Positions 26,931-36,294 of a DNA stretch of 64,000 nucleotides are shown one piece after another. The first letter of the stretch is position 1, and the number at the start of each line of letters is the position of its first letter. This stretch comes from Lyngbya sp. HA4199-MV5. Its GTDB lineage: Bacteria > Cyanobacteriota > Cyanobacteriia > Leptolyngbyales > Leptolyngbyaceae. A program made the position numbers and the translations under genes. The notes beneath the pieces were generated by a model. It made no database searches. It saw only the letters and a program-made list of their open reading frames with translations, and was not told the DNA's origin. Location: positions 1-64,000 of the forward strand of contig JAHHHL010000009.1 of assembly GCA_019359375.1 (NCBI GenBank). Direction: 5' to 3'.

Positions 26931-28757
26931 TCACAATTGAGGCATATGATCTTTTAACACCACCGCTTGGTAGGTGCCGCTGTTTATAATCTGCCCCTGA
27001 TCCATCTCGTAGATACGATCGCAATATTCAACTGTTGTCAGCCTGTGAGCAATAATGATCATGGTTTTTGTGCCGCTCAACGACCGAATCGACTCACTAA
27101 TCAGTTGCTCTGTTTCGTTATCTAACGCAGAAGTTGCTTCATCCAGCACTAAAATTTCTCGCTCATGGTAGAGAGCTCGAGCAATCCCAATTCTCTGACG
27201 CTGACCTCCAGATAGCAGGGTGCCGCGTTCTCCAACCATCGTTTGAACACCTTCTGGTAGTTGCGACACCAGTTCTGAAAGTTGAGCGAGACGAATTGCG
27301 CTATCCAGCTTTTGCTGATCAATTTGATCGTATGGAACCCCAAAGGCAATATTTCCTGCAATCGTATCGTCAGTCAGAAAAATAGATTGCGGAATATAGC
27401 CAATTAAATTTTGCCAAGATCGCAGTTCGCTATACACCGAGCAACCATCGACCTGAATATCGCCTGATTGCGGAATCAATAGCCCTAAGAAAACATCCAC
27501 TAAACTGGTTTTTCCAGCACCCGATTTACCAATCAGGGCGATCGACTCGCCTTTGTGAATCGTTAATGAAACATCATTTAGAGCATTTGAGGCTGCTGCG
27601 GGGTAGCGATAGCTGACTTTATCAAAGGTTATTGTATTTCTAAAGGTTAGAGTTGTTTTAGGGCTTTTCAACCGACCAGAAGGGTTCTGAACAGAATTCT
27701 CCGAAAACGCTCTACGAGACTTTTTCACCAGCCCTTCAGTTTCCGACTGCTCCAGCTCTTTAAGATCCAGACAGAGTCTATCAAGAGTAGGTTCATTGTT
27801 TCGGAGCAAGCTCATGGAATTTATGAGCTGACTAGCAGATGGCATTAAGCGAATTGAGGCGATCGCGAAAATACCTAGTACAGAAACCAGGCTCTCTGCA
27901 CGTTGCTCGAAAAGCAAAGATAAAGATACAAAACCTACAACGAATGTAATTAAAAGGGTTTCAACCACGATACGTGGTAATAGCTGAAAAACATGGAAAC
28001 GGCTTGCGGCTCTCGCGTACTTGCTGGTCTGGTTACTGAGTTGAGCTTTAAAGAACTCCTCACATCCAATAACTTTTGTTTCCTTTAATCCTCCAATGGC
28101 GTGGTTAGTAATTCGCAACGTTTCTGTATTCGCTTCAAGCCCTTCTTTCCCCCAACGAGCCACACGGTGCCTGAAGTAATGAAATGGAATAATAGCAATC
28201 AGAAGAAGCCCTAAAATACTCACAGTCGCCAGCAAGTCTGTCTTCGCTAACAGCAATAGGAGAACCAGAAGAACAAAAGCATTCGCCACTGAGTTTAGGA
28301 GTGGGATTGCGATTGAATATATAAAATTTGCAGACTCATTGCCAATATTCTGAAGAATATGAGCAGAATTGGTTCTCAAATGAAATGTATAAGGAGCGGC
28401 AAGATAAGCATTCAGCAATCTGAGGCGCAACTTAACTTGCCGAGCATAACAAAATTTGTAAACATAATTCTGAATTTGGTAGTAAAAAAAAGATTTAAGA
28501 TAAAAAGTTATGATAATGATCAAGCCTAGTAGTGCAATGAATTTACCTGTATCCTGAAGCCCTACATAGCTGTAAAAGCCCGACAGTACATCATTTTGCT
28601 GAATCAGCCCTGGGTTTACCGCTAACCCAATAAATGGACCCACCAATCCAATCCCTATAGCGTCTAATAAAGAGATCGCGAGGAAAAGAAATACAATTAG
28701 AATTAGTTCAGTTTTCTTAATAGAAATAACGTACAGAAACTTTGCTAAATAGTTCAT
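26931..28757 (-). CDS. ABC exporter, fused permease and ATPase
   Basis: A 608-residue half-transporter. Residues 1-310 hold about six membrane helices; residues about 365-600 are the ATPase, with Walker A GKSGAGKTSL, signature LSGGQRQR and Walker B ILVLDEATSALD. It resembles MsbA-type exporters found in surface-polysaccharide loci, which flip lipid-linked saccharides or export peptides. It is the last of a leftward set of glycan genes, with a 190-bp gap from the glycosyltransferase. The substrate is unknown; linkage to the locus suggests a glycolipid (inference). Confidence 0.88.
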   Translation of the reverse strand: MNYLAKFLYVISIKKTELILIVFLFLAISLLDAIGIGLVGPFIGLAVNPGLIQQNDVLSGFYSYVGLQDTGKFIALLGLIIIITFYLKSFFYYQIQNYVYKFCYARQVKLRLRLLNAYLAAPYTFHLRTNSAHILQNIGNESANFIYSIAIPLLNSVANAFVLLVLLLLLAKTDLLATVSILGLLLIAIIPFHYFRHRVARWGKEGLEANTETLRITNHAIGGLKETKVIGCEEFFKAQLSNQTSKYARAASRFHVFQLLPRIVVETLLITFVVGFVSLSLLFEQRAESLVSVLGIFAIASIRLMPSASQLINSMSLLRNNEPTLDRLCLDLKELEQSETEGLVKKSRRAFSENSVQNPSGRLKSPKTTLTFRNTITFDKVSYRYPAAASNALNDVSLTIHKGESIALIGKSGAGKTSLVDVFLGLLIPQSGDIQVDGCSVYSELRSWQNLIGYIPQSIFLTDDTIAGNIAFGVPYDQIDQQKLDSAIRLAQLSELVSQLPEGVQTMVGERGTLLSGGQRQRIGIARALYHEREILVLDEATSALDNETEQLISESIRSLSGTKTMIIIAHRLTTVEYCDRIYEMDQGQIINSGTYQAVVLKDHMPQL

Positions 28758-28947
28758 GAATTAGTAATCTCTGTCTACACGCTTTAAAGAATACTAGGCT
28801 CAAATAAGCCTTCTTCAGATCAATCTGAAGTTCCGCCTGCAAATCATCATAATATAATTTGCTGAGTATACCTTACTCCCTTGACTCCTTGACTCCCTGC
28901 ATAGATCTGTACTTCACTTGATTAAAAATTGCTGCAAATCGAGTAAT
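28758..28947. repeat. Intergenic region with short CTTGACTC repeats
   Basis: TTGACTCCTTGACTCC (about 28,880) is a short heptamer/octamer repeat. No other feature; probable promoter region of the ABC exporter. Confidence 0.45.
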
Positions 28948-30198
28948 TCACTTAAATTCTTCTAAAATGCTTCTGTAGAGTGATAGATAGCGACTGGCTT
29001 GCACTTGAGAGGAAAATTCTTGTAAGCTCTTCTTCCGAGCGTGAATCTTAAGTTCATGATGCCGATCTTTGTCTTCCAATACCCAAATAATTCCTTTCTC
29101 TAAGTCTTCAATGTCAAATGGGGTTGCCAGGTAGCCATTTTTTTGATGATCAACAATATCTTTTAATCCTGTAGCATTGAAAGCCACCACTGGCGTACCG
29201 CAAGACAAGGCTTCTGAAGCAGTTTGACCAAATGCCTCTTGAATCGATGGCACTACCATAACATCAGAAGCTGAGTAAATTAGCGCAAGTACTAGATCGT
29301 CACGCACATGTCCCAAGTAATGGGTCTTGAACCCTAAATCAGTCGGGTTTTTAGGTTTAGAGGAGCCAAAAACAATTAGATCAACCTGCTCTCCCCAGCC
29401 ACGACTGCTGATTTTCTGGAGCGCGGGCAGCAAAAGTTGAAACCCCTTTCTGTGATCAGATGTTGCGTTGACGGCACCAAAAAGGATCAGTTGCTTATTC
29501 TGAGGCAGATTTAACAAGTCACGAGCAACTTGTTGATTAATCGGCTTATATTTGTCAGTATCCAATCCCAAGGGAATGACTTCAATGCGTCGGTCTTGAA
29601 AGAGAGAACTAGAACGTGCGCAATCCGCCATCCACGAAGACGTGGCAACAAGAGTCAAATCAATGTTTCTCCAGGCTTGCGCTTTTCGCTGCCAGATCCA
29701 GCGAGACAAATCCCAGGGAAGATTGCTATGTAGCTGGGGACAGGTTCCACAAGACTTTTTGTAATTCTCACAGTCCCGAATATAGTCACACCCGCCAGTA
29801 AACGGCCACATATCATGCAGCGTCCAGACTAGCGGTGGCTTGAATTTGGAAATCGTTTCAATTTGCAAAAAGCCGTTACAAACCCAGTGAAGGTTAATAA
29901 TATCTGGGTTGATCCGTTCTGCTCGAGAAGCGAGTACATCAGGCAACCACTGAGGCGAAAACATTCCAGCATTACGCTTTGGATATAGGCTCAATGGAAG
30001 ACCAGAAGCAGGTGGACCCAATTTAGTCAAAATCGATCGCTCTGCTATAACGGTGTTGTCGGAGCCAAATTTAGCTCTTACCATCATTTGAGAGGTGCAT
30101 CCCATAGCCTCCAATCCCAGATGCAACCGATGGGCAGCACGTGCCCCCCCGCTATCAGTATCAGACGTACTCAAGTGTAAAACATTGATGCCGCTCAT
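28948..30198 (-). CDS. Glycosyltransferase family 4
   Basis: A 416-residue GT-B retaining transferase. The N-terminal donor-free half starts INVLHLSTSDTDSGGARAAH; the C-terminal half has the family-4 sugar-nucleotide motif VVPSIQEAFGQTASEALSCG (E-X7-E). Four cysteines cluster in GGCDYIRDCENYKKSCGTC, which is typical of a WcaC-like subgroup. It should add a sugar to a growing surface glycan on the cytoplasmic face of the membrane. The upstream epimerase gene ends 10 bp before its start codon, so the two are an operon. Confidence 0.9.
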   Translation of the reverse strand: MSGINVLHLSTSDTDSGGARAAHRLHLGLEAMGCTSQMMVRAKFGSDNTVIAERSILTKLGPPASGLPLSLYPKRNAGMFSPQWLPDVLASRAERINPDIINLHWVCNGFLQIETISKFKPPLVWTLHDMWPFTGGCDYIRDCENYKKSCGTCPQLHSNLPWDLSRWIWQRKAQAWRNIDLTLVATSSWMADCARSSSLFQDRRIEVIPLGLDTDKYKPINQQVARDLLNLPQNKQLILFGAVNATSDHRKGFQLLLPALQKISSRGWGEQVDLIVFGSSKPKNPTDLGFKTHYLGHVRDDLVLALIYSASDVMVVPSIQEAFGQTASEALSCGTPVVAFNATGLKDIVDHQKNGYLATPFDIEDLEKGIIWVLEDKDRHHELKIHARKKSLQEFSSQVQASRYLSLYRSILEEFK

Positions 30199-30208
30199 TG
30201 CCTGATGC

Positions 30209-31336
30209 TTATCCCTGCTTGGTTAGCAATAGACCAGTTCGTTCCATCTCTTTAAAGGATGCCTGAAGAGCCGCTTGACTAAGTGGTTCCTGCCCGAGAT
30301 ACCAGTCCAAATATTGGGTTAACCCATCTTTGAGCGAGGTGGGTAACCATGACCCAAACACGGTTTTATAATGGCTCATATCTGCAACTGCATGACGAAT
30401 ATCTCCCACCCTAAAGCGCCCTGAAACAGTGTACTGTGCAGATTTGCCAACAATTTCTGAGATTGTTTGAATCACGTCTAGCAGCGTTACAGCCTGACCC
30501 ATGCCGATATTCATCACCGTGTCCAACGTTTCTTCGTGGGTTGCACATTTGACTACAGCCTCCGCCACATCCCCTACAAAGACAAAATCGCGGGTCATTA
30601 ACCCATCTTCAAAGACCTCTAAAGGATTTCCCTGGGCGATCGCATTGGTAAAGATACCGATGATGCCAGTGTAGGGATTACCCAGTTCTTGCTTAGGTCC
30701 GTAAACATTTTGAAAGCGCAATGTCACCAAATCAATCATTTGGCTTTCACAGTAGCTCTGTAACAACTGCTCTTGCCAGAGTTTGGTCAATCCATACACA
30801 GAAGTCGGCTTAGTGAGGTGCGTTTCCTGCATGGATACGGCAGTTAATGGCTCACCGCTGCTGCTACACACTTCCCAAAGCCCTTTTTGTAGAGTCTCTA
30901 GGCAACGCCCTTTGGGGTAGTAAATTGCTTTACCATCCGTGTAAGCGCCATCTCCATAAACTGCACGACTGGAAGAAAGAATAATGCGACGCGGCTTCTG
31001 CTCCAGCGTTGAAATGAGCTCTAACAGCTTAGCGGTTCCATTGGCATTGTGCTGGACATAGCGACTAATCTCATACATCGATTGTCCAGTACCTGTTTGG
31101 GATGCCAAGTGGATTACAACATCTGTTCCCTCAATAGCTGCTTTATGTGCCTCTATTTCCTGAACATCTGCCTGAATGCATGTCGCTCGTGCTTTAATTT
31201 CAGGTGCGAAGTCATGCGACTTTCGATGAACCTGCTTATCCAGCAGATCAACAACAATGATTTCTGCATCAGGTGGCAGCTTTTCAATTAGCCACTTGCC
31301 AATAAATCCAGCACCACCAGTGATCAGAACCTTCAT
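30209..31336 (-). CDS. NAD-dependent sugar-nucleotide epimerase/dehydratase
   Basis: A 375-residue short-chain dehydrogenase of the extended type. The NAD site is ITGGAGFIG near the start; the catalytic Ser-Tyr-Lys is partly visible as LSSSRAVYG and VYGLTKLWQE. It resembles GalE-like or dTDP-glucose dehydratase relatives but the substrate cannot be read. A roughly 60-residue segment around SSSGEPLTAVSMQETHLTKP separates the Ser and the Tyr, longer than in plain GalE. Lies between two glycosyltransferase genes and probably supplies an activated sugar to them. Confidence 0.88.
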   Translation of the reverse strand: MKVLITGGAGFIGKWLIEKLPPDAEIIVVDLLDKQVHRKSHDFAPEIKARATCIQADVQEIEAHKAAIEGTDVVIHLASQTGTGQSMYEISRYVQHNANGTAKLLELISTLEQKPRRIILSSSRAVYGDGAYTDGKAIYYPKGRCLETLQKGLWEVCSSSGEPLTAVSMQETHLTKPTSVYGLTKLWQEQLLQSYCESQMIDLVTLRFQNVYGPKQELGNPYTGIIGIFTNAIAQGNPLEVFEDGLMTRDFVFVGDVAEAVVKCATHEETLDTVMNIGMGQAVTLLDVIQTISEIVGKSAQYTVSGRFRVGDIRHAVADMSHYKTVFGSWLPTSLKDGLTQYLDWYLGQEPLSQAALQASFKEMERTGLLLTKQG

Positions 31337-31373
31337 AAAATTTTCACTCCTGCTAAACTTGGCGTTAAACCAA

Positions 31374-32249
31374 CTAATAATTTTTCAGTTGAAAGTGACT
31401 TATGTTTAATTCATTAAGCTTGTAATACTTGATTCTCAAGAAAACCCTTCTGAGAAAATAATAAGGGAAAAATAGTAGCGTGTTTACTTGCTCAATCAAG
31501 AAGGGAAAATTGGATTCTCTCTCACATTGCGTATCAGCTTTAATTGAAAACGCGTCCAATATTTTTCCCGCTGGCACTCTAAAACCTCTGCGATGTACAT
31601 TCATGTAGTTAGAGTCGTGAACGACCTCAACCCAAGCTGGCTTACACAGAACCTTTTTGGCAGATTGACAAACTTCATAAAGCTCCTTGTGTGGTCTACA
31701 AAGGCAGGTTTTGAAGGAGGCTGGGTTGTACCGTTCAATAAGACTAATAAAATGGCTGGCAACTTCAAAATCAAAATAGGTTTTACCATTACACAGCTGA
31801 TAGCCAAACATAAAGTTTACGGTTTCGCATTCTTGCTGGTTAAAGTTGTCTTGAATCATTTGAACGTAATCTTTAGCAATAGCATCGTCGTTGTCTAGCC
31901 AAGTTGTGATGAGGTATTCGCAATCATCAGCAACAACTGTACGAACCACATCTCTAGCTTGTTCGGGAAACTGACCGTAAGGTAGCGGAAAATCTAGATA
32001 CAACGGTACAAAGTTCTGCCATTGATCTGCATAGTTTGAAATCTTATGTTTGAACGCTTCAGGCGTGTCAGCATCAAAGAAAACCAGCCATTTAAAGTTC
32101 TGGTTTGTCTGATTGCGGACAGATGGATAGCAGAACTGATCAAATAACCTAAATCTGTTCTCAAGCCAGACAGGATCGCAACCAGGTCTAAGCTCTGGAA
32201 AGCTTCTCACGTTGAATTTGGTTAGAAAAAAATGATTAACCTGTCCCAT
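31374..32249 (-). CDS. Putative rhamnosyltransferase
   Basis: A 291-residue protein of the Rhamno_transf type. Indicators are FFLTKFNVRS at the N-terminus, FRLFDQFCYPSVRNQTNQNF, WLVFFDADTPEAF and TTWLDNDDAI; the DADT and DNDD runs serve as metal/nucleotide-sugar acids. It should transfer a deoxysugar in surface-glycan synthesis. The end is basic and aromatic (RRVFLRIKYYKL) and may touch the membrane. It is the first gene of the operon that continues into the epimerase. Confidence 0.8.
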   Translation of the reverse strand: MGQVNHFFLTKFNVRSFPELRPGCDPVWLENRFRLFDQFCYPSVRNQTNQNFKWLVFFDADTPEAFKHKISNYADQWQNFVPLYLDFPLPYGQFPEQARDVVRTVVADDCEYLITTWLDNDDAIAKDYVQMIQDNFNQQECETVNFMFGYQLCNGKTYFDFEVASHFISLIERYNPASFKTCLCRPHKELYEVCQSAKKVLCKPAWVEVVHDSNYMNVHRRGFRVPAGKILDAFSIKADTQCERESNFPFLIEQVNTLLFFPYYFLRRVFLRIKYYKLNELNISHFQLKNY

Positions 32250-32653
32250 GTTTCATTTCACCTGACGAATTTCCGACTTTAGAATTGCTGCTGAAATAGT
32301 TCCGGTAGAGCCAAATCGAGGCATTGAAGCTGCAGATGAAGGGCTAACAAACCTTTAGAAACAGATAGTGATGAATATTTATGACATTACAACTAAAACC
32401 TATCACATTTGTTTAAGCTTGTCGATTTTACAGTGCATACTTGTTGAGATCTTGACATTTCTCTTGTAGCAGAATGCTCAATGCCAGGATGGCTGTATTT
32501 TCCCTCTTAGTGTTGCTTGACTCTTCATTAGACTTGAAGGCTGCTAATGCCTTTACTTAAAAAGTGTAGAAATAAGCATTACATTAATCGAAATGGCTGC
32601 GTAGGGTAAAGCACTTGGTAGAGTTAATCACTATCAGATTAGTCGCTTAAGTT
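32250..32653. other. Gene-free AT-rich stretch inside the glycan locus
   Basis: No gene, repeat or hairpin that I can support. It must contain the promoter for the 31,374 operon. Confidence 0.4.
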
Positions 32654-33754
32654 TTAATTGGTTATGAGTGGTTGGAGGAGATCGCGACTAGCTAACCATT
32701 CAATCGATCGCCGACAGCCTTCGTGAAAAGAAACGATCGGTTTGTAGCCTAAGATTTTTTCTGCTTTTGTGAACGGTAGTTTGTATTGTGACTGCTGTAG
32801 AATAGCCATCATCTCAGTCACTACAGGCTGTCGTTCAAGGATGGAAGTTACTGCCATTAATTCGTCTGACTGTGGTCTTTGCTTAGACAGCGTTTGTTTA
32901 GTTGCCTGCTTGAAGTCACTTGGTATAGAGGCGATGAGCTTTTGCATAACAGCCGAGTTCCATACTGAGCCTAAAGCCTGCTGCTTCCAGCTATGGGTGA
33001 ATTGGGGTGCGTTAAGTAATGGGATCTGAGTGAGATCTATGCCGAGGTATTCAGCAAAGGGCTGATAAAAATCGAACCATGTTACCAGTTCTCGATCGCC
33101 AACAAAGAACGCCTCACCATCTGCACCTGGTTGTGTCAACGCTAAGCGTATAGCATGAATTAAATTATCTACATACACTGTGTTGCAGATACCTTTACCT
33201 TCATTAATAAAGTAGGCAGTGCAATGCATAAGGTGGTCAGCTAGTTCCGTAATCCAGCGAGAACGAGGTCCAAACACAATACCTGGTCTAAAAATGACAA
33301 CCTCAACCGACCCGCTCTGCCGTAATTGCAGTAGTTTTCGCTCGGCATAAATCTTTGCGATATGGGTTGGAAACGGTTGCTTTTCAATCAGTGGAGTAGA
33401 CTCGGTTGTTCCAGGAGCCGGGGCAGATGTGTGAACAATCATTGAACTCAAATAGATAAGGCGGCGCACCCCGGCTTTCTGTGCGGCTTTATAAGTAGGA
33501 ACAATGCTGCCACGAATGAGTCCAGCACTACCTAAAATTGAATGAATAACAACATCGCAGCCTTCAAAGGCCGCTTCTAGCGATGCTTGATCAAACGAAT
33601 TGGCAATACGGTAGTCTGTTTTGTGCGTTAATCGTTCAACACTAGCACTCGAATGAACGATCGGGCGGACTGCGATCGCCTCTTCGGCATGAAACAGCTC
33701 AACGGCTCGATTACCAACGAACCCACTTGCTCCCACAACTCCAATTCTCATCAT
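32654..33754 (-). CDS. NAD(P)-dependent epimerase/dehydratase family protein
   Basis: A 366-residue extended short-chain dehydrogenase with IGVVGASGFVGNRAVELF as nucleotide site. Residues about 105-150 (YLSSMIVHTSAPAPGTTEST then PTHIAKIYAERKLL) replace the usual catalytic YxxxK with a shifted AKIYAERK. VIFRPGIVFGPRSRW is typical. It lies 51 bp downstream of the GMC oxidoreductase gene on the same strand. The product is a sugar- or polyol-modifying enzyme of unknown substrate. Confidence 0.83.
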   Translation of the reverse strand: MMRIGVVGASGFVGNRAVELFHAEEAIAVRPIVHSSASVERLTHKTDYRIANSFDQASLEAAFEGCDVVIHSILGSAGLIRGSIVPTYKAAQKAGVRRLIYLSSMIVHTSAPAPGTTESTPLIEKQPFPTHIAKIYAERKLLQLRQSGSVEVVIFRPGIVFGPRSRWITELADHLMHCTAYFINEGKGICNTVYVDNLIHAIRLALTQPGADGEAFFVGDRELVTWFDFYQPFAEYLGIDLTQIPLLNAPQFTHSWKQQALGSVWNSAVMQKLIASIPSDFKQATKQTLSKQRPQSDELMAVTSILERQPVVTEMMAILQQSQYKLPFTKAEKILGYKPIVSFHEGCRRSIEWLASRDLLQPLITN

Positions 33755-33805
33755 TGTTAACCATAAAGTTAGTGTCTAAAAAAGAGCTCGCGTCCAGTCA
33801 AGTGG

Positions 33806-35443
33806 CTATTGCATCAGCATTTTGATGTGATCAGCTAACCTCAAAGAGAGGGCAATAATTGTGAGTGTTGGATTGGCATAGCCAGAGGTTGGAAAGACAG
33901 AACAACCCGCCACAAACAAATTTGTGAGGCTATGTACTTTACAATTTGCATCCACAACGCCTTGCTTCGAATCATGGTGCATCCGGGTTGCTCCCATATG
34001 GTGATGCATAGCCGATTTTTCAAACTTTAAATCTTCTTTCCTACGGGCAAACTGCAATGTACCGAATCCAGCACGAGCAAACTCCTCTGCCCAGATTTCT
34101 TGAACCCGGACAGCATGTTGCACATCGATTGAATTGAGTCTCCAATGGATTTCGGTCTTTTGCTGACCGAGGCAATCGCGCTCCTGGCTCAGTGTAATGC
34201 GATTATTAGGATCAGGTGCTTGCTCCGTTTGATAGAAAATTTCAAATTGTGAAAATCGCCGTTTTTCCAACGGAAGATATGACCAGTTACCACGCCGGAA
34301 AGCTGGCAAACGCCTAACCGCAGCCCAAAACGCTGCTGCAAAAATATAATCGCCACCACGCATGGCAATTTGGAATTGCTTGGATGCTTCTGGAGTGAGG
34401 TGCCCCTGTCGGATAGATGAGACTAATGTTTTAAGAGCATCAATCGCTGCACGCTGATGACCTAGAGGTCTAGGAAAGATCTGCGCCCCGTTATTCATTA
34501 AGTGCTCTTGACGCATCAGAGCCTCACTCAGCTTTACCCTTGCCATCACTGGCACACCGTTCACAGGATAAATGTCATATAAGGCTGTTTGATCGAAAAG
34601 TCGAGAATCAAAGGGTACTAGCCCCAGGCTCAGGATGGGTCGATCCATAAAAAAGCGACCAACCAGATCATTTTGATTACCCAGACCTGCTGGTTGCTGC
34701 TGGTTCGATAGAAGTAGTAACCGTGCATTCTCCATGCCTCCAGCCGCCAAGACAAAGATCTTTGCCGTTAGCCAAAACTGCTGCTTCTGTAGGTTGGCAA
34801 TCCGTAGGCGCGTGATTGATTGCGTCGTCTCATCAGCCTCAATCTCAACGACGTTGGCATACGTAATGGTAGTGATATTAGGAATGCGCTTAATCGCTTC
34901 TGGATATTCGTGAGTGAATGGGTCTCTCAGCCCATACTGGCTCATGGTCGTAGTGACCCGATCGCTTTTAAAGGGAAGCGGTACAGTTCGTCCTGTTGCC
35001 CAATCATCGGCACTATAAGTGAACGAACCGATTTGACAGACCTGATGCGCTCGCTCGTAGAACGGATTGAGATCAGCTTTAGTAAAAGGCCATCCACTAT
35101 AAGGGAGCCAATCACGCTGCTCAAAATCGATGTCATCTAGAGGTAAGCAGCGAAACCCTGATTGGTTGTAACCGTTTGGTCCTTCCCAACAATGTGATGT
35201 CCCACCAAACTGGCGGCGACGGGTTTCAGCAACTTCTGGATACGGATCACCAACAACAACCCCATCACAGAGCGTTTGAGTCTGTTGATCAAACTCAAAG
35301 CCGCCACTTTCTACCAGACAAACTTGAAAATTTTGATTGGCAAACTCCCGCGCCAACGTTATGCCTGCGGGACCAGCTCCGACGATACAAACATGAGTTT
35401 CAAGGATCTCACCTGGAGGTAATGATCTGGCATCAATAATCAT
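33806..35443 (-). CDS. GMC-family FAD oxidoreductase
   Basis: A 545-residue flavoenzyme. The N-terminal FAD motif is VCIVGAGPAGITLA followed by VESGG; RRQFGGTSHCWEGPNGYN is the second flavin contact. The C-terminal half has the catalytic region AMHHHMGATRMH and the closing CSVFPTSGYANPTLTIIAL of the family. GMC enzymes oxidise alcohols and sugars. It has no signal peptide. In this position, first in a leftward run of glycan genes, it may oxidise a sugar or polyol linked to the polysaccharide, which would be an unusual component (inference). Confidence 0.9.
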   Translation of the reverse strand: MIIDARSLPPGEILETHVCIVGAGPAGITLAREFANQNFQVCLVESGGFEFDQQTQTLCDGVVVGDPYPEVAETRRRQFGGTSHCWEGPNGYNQSGFRCLPLDDIDFEQRDWLPYSGWPFTKADLNPFYERAHQVCQIGSFTYSADDWATGRTVPLPFKSDRVTTTMSQYGLRDPFTHEYPEAIKRIPNITTITYANVVEIEADETTQSITRLRIANLQKQQFWLTAKIFVLAAGGMENARLLLLSNQQQPAGLGNQNDLVGRFFMDRPILSLGLVPFDSRLFDQTALYDIYPVNGVPVMARVKLSEALMRQEHLMNNGAQIFPRPLGHQRAAIDALKTLVSSIRQGHLTPEASKQFQIAMRGGDYIFAAAFWAAVRRLPAFRRGNWSYLPLEKRRFSQFEIFYQTEQAPDPNNRITLSQERDCLGQQKTEIHWRLNSIDVQHAVRVQEIWAEEFARAGFGTLQFARRKEDLKFEKSAMHHHMGATRMHHDSKQGVVDANCKVHSLTNLFVAGCSVFPTSGYANPTLTIIALSLRLADHIKMLMQ

Positions 35444-36294
35444 TCAGTTTCTTTGGAGACCTACGACTTAGAAACAGGACTTACGCAAACCTCGGCGCTT
35501 TTAACCAAACATAAGCATCGCAACCAACACTAGGGCTTAAACCTCGGCGGTTTTGATCACAATGCGAGAGCCCTGGAAACATACAGCAATAAAGCTCTTT
35601 GACTCCATGCTACTACCCTACCTAAGACAGGCTACGTTCAGTGATTACTAGCAGAGGGCTATCATACCTAGGTCACTGTCATATATTGCCCAGACCATTA
35701 CTTTCTACAGCAAGATGAAAAGTTATTTAAACCTCTCCAGGCTCATCTTTACTGTTTTTTTATATTCTATCCACTGAGTTTAAAGCTAGGTGATGCAGCT
35801 TCACTCACTATACGATCAGTGTGCGTAAGGATAAGTATCAGTATGAATAGGGCATAGACTGGATAAAGCTGGTACAAAGAAGAACGATTTTGCTTGTTTT
35901 TCTCTTAAGCTGACTACAAAGTAGTGATGTAGGTCAGTGGCAGTCTGCTGCAAAATGGCGTTGAGTCTACAGCAAGCCGCAGATTTGGGATAGGGATGGC
36001 TTCGTATGTTTGGAGTCAAGCCTATCTTGCTTAGGGCTGTCTACTAGGGGCTGTACTACACATTGACTGCAGCAAGAGTTCCAACTCTTGGTCTCGTATA
36101 TTGGGAGGGGTGCGGCAATGCTGAGACTGCAAGGTTTCGGAGCTAATTGATGACGCACCCTAAAATTTAATCTTACAATTTTGCCTCAAGGGCTGAAGCG
36201 TAAGCCTGTTATGCCAGCAAGCCAACACGGTCTTGGCAATGTGTAGCTTCACCGCAAGCGAATGATCGTAGAGTATTTCATGAAGGCTTGATCT
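35444..36294. other. Gene-free 0.85-kb stretch with a MITE copy
   Basis: Holds a MITE-like element (36,044-36,162) and, at about 35,488 and 35,538, two copies of AACCTCGGCGSTTTT. GGACTTACGCAA near 35,478 looks like an end often seen on cyanobacterial insertion sequences, but I find no partner end. No gene. The promoter of prs is expected at its right end. Confidence 0.5.
36044..36162. mobile_element. MITE-like element, copy 2
   Basis: In inverse orientation to copy 1 at 10,614, it shares CTAGGGGCTGT, ACTACACAT, GCAGCAAGAGTT, GCAAGGTYTCGGAGCT and AATTGATGACGCRCCCTA. Relative to copy 1 it lacks 12 bp of the left inverted end, so only one end is intact. This is a decayed non-autonomous element. 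Confidence 0.72.

Noticed and set aside
35478-35490. GGACTTACGCAA, possible insertion-sequence end
   Set aside because: No inverted partner or transposase remnant found within several kilobases, so not called as an element.
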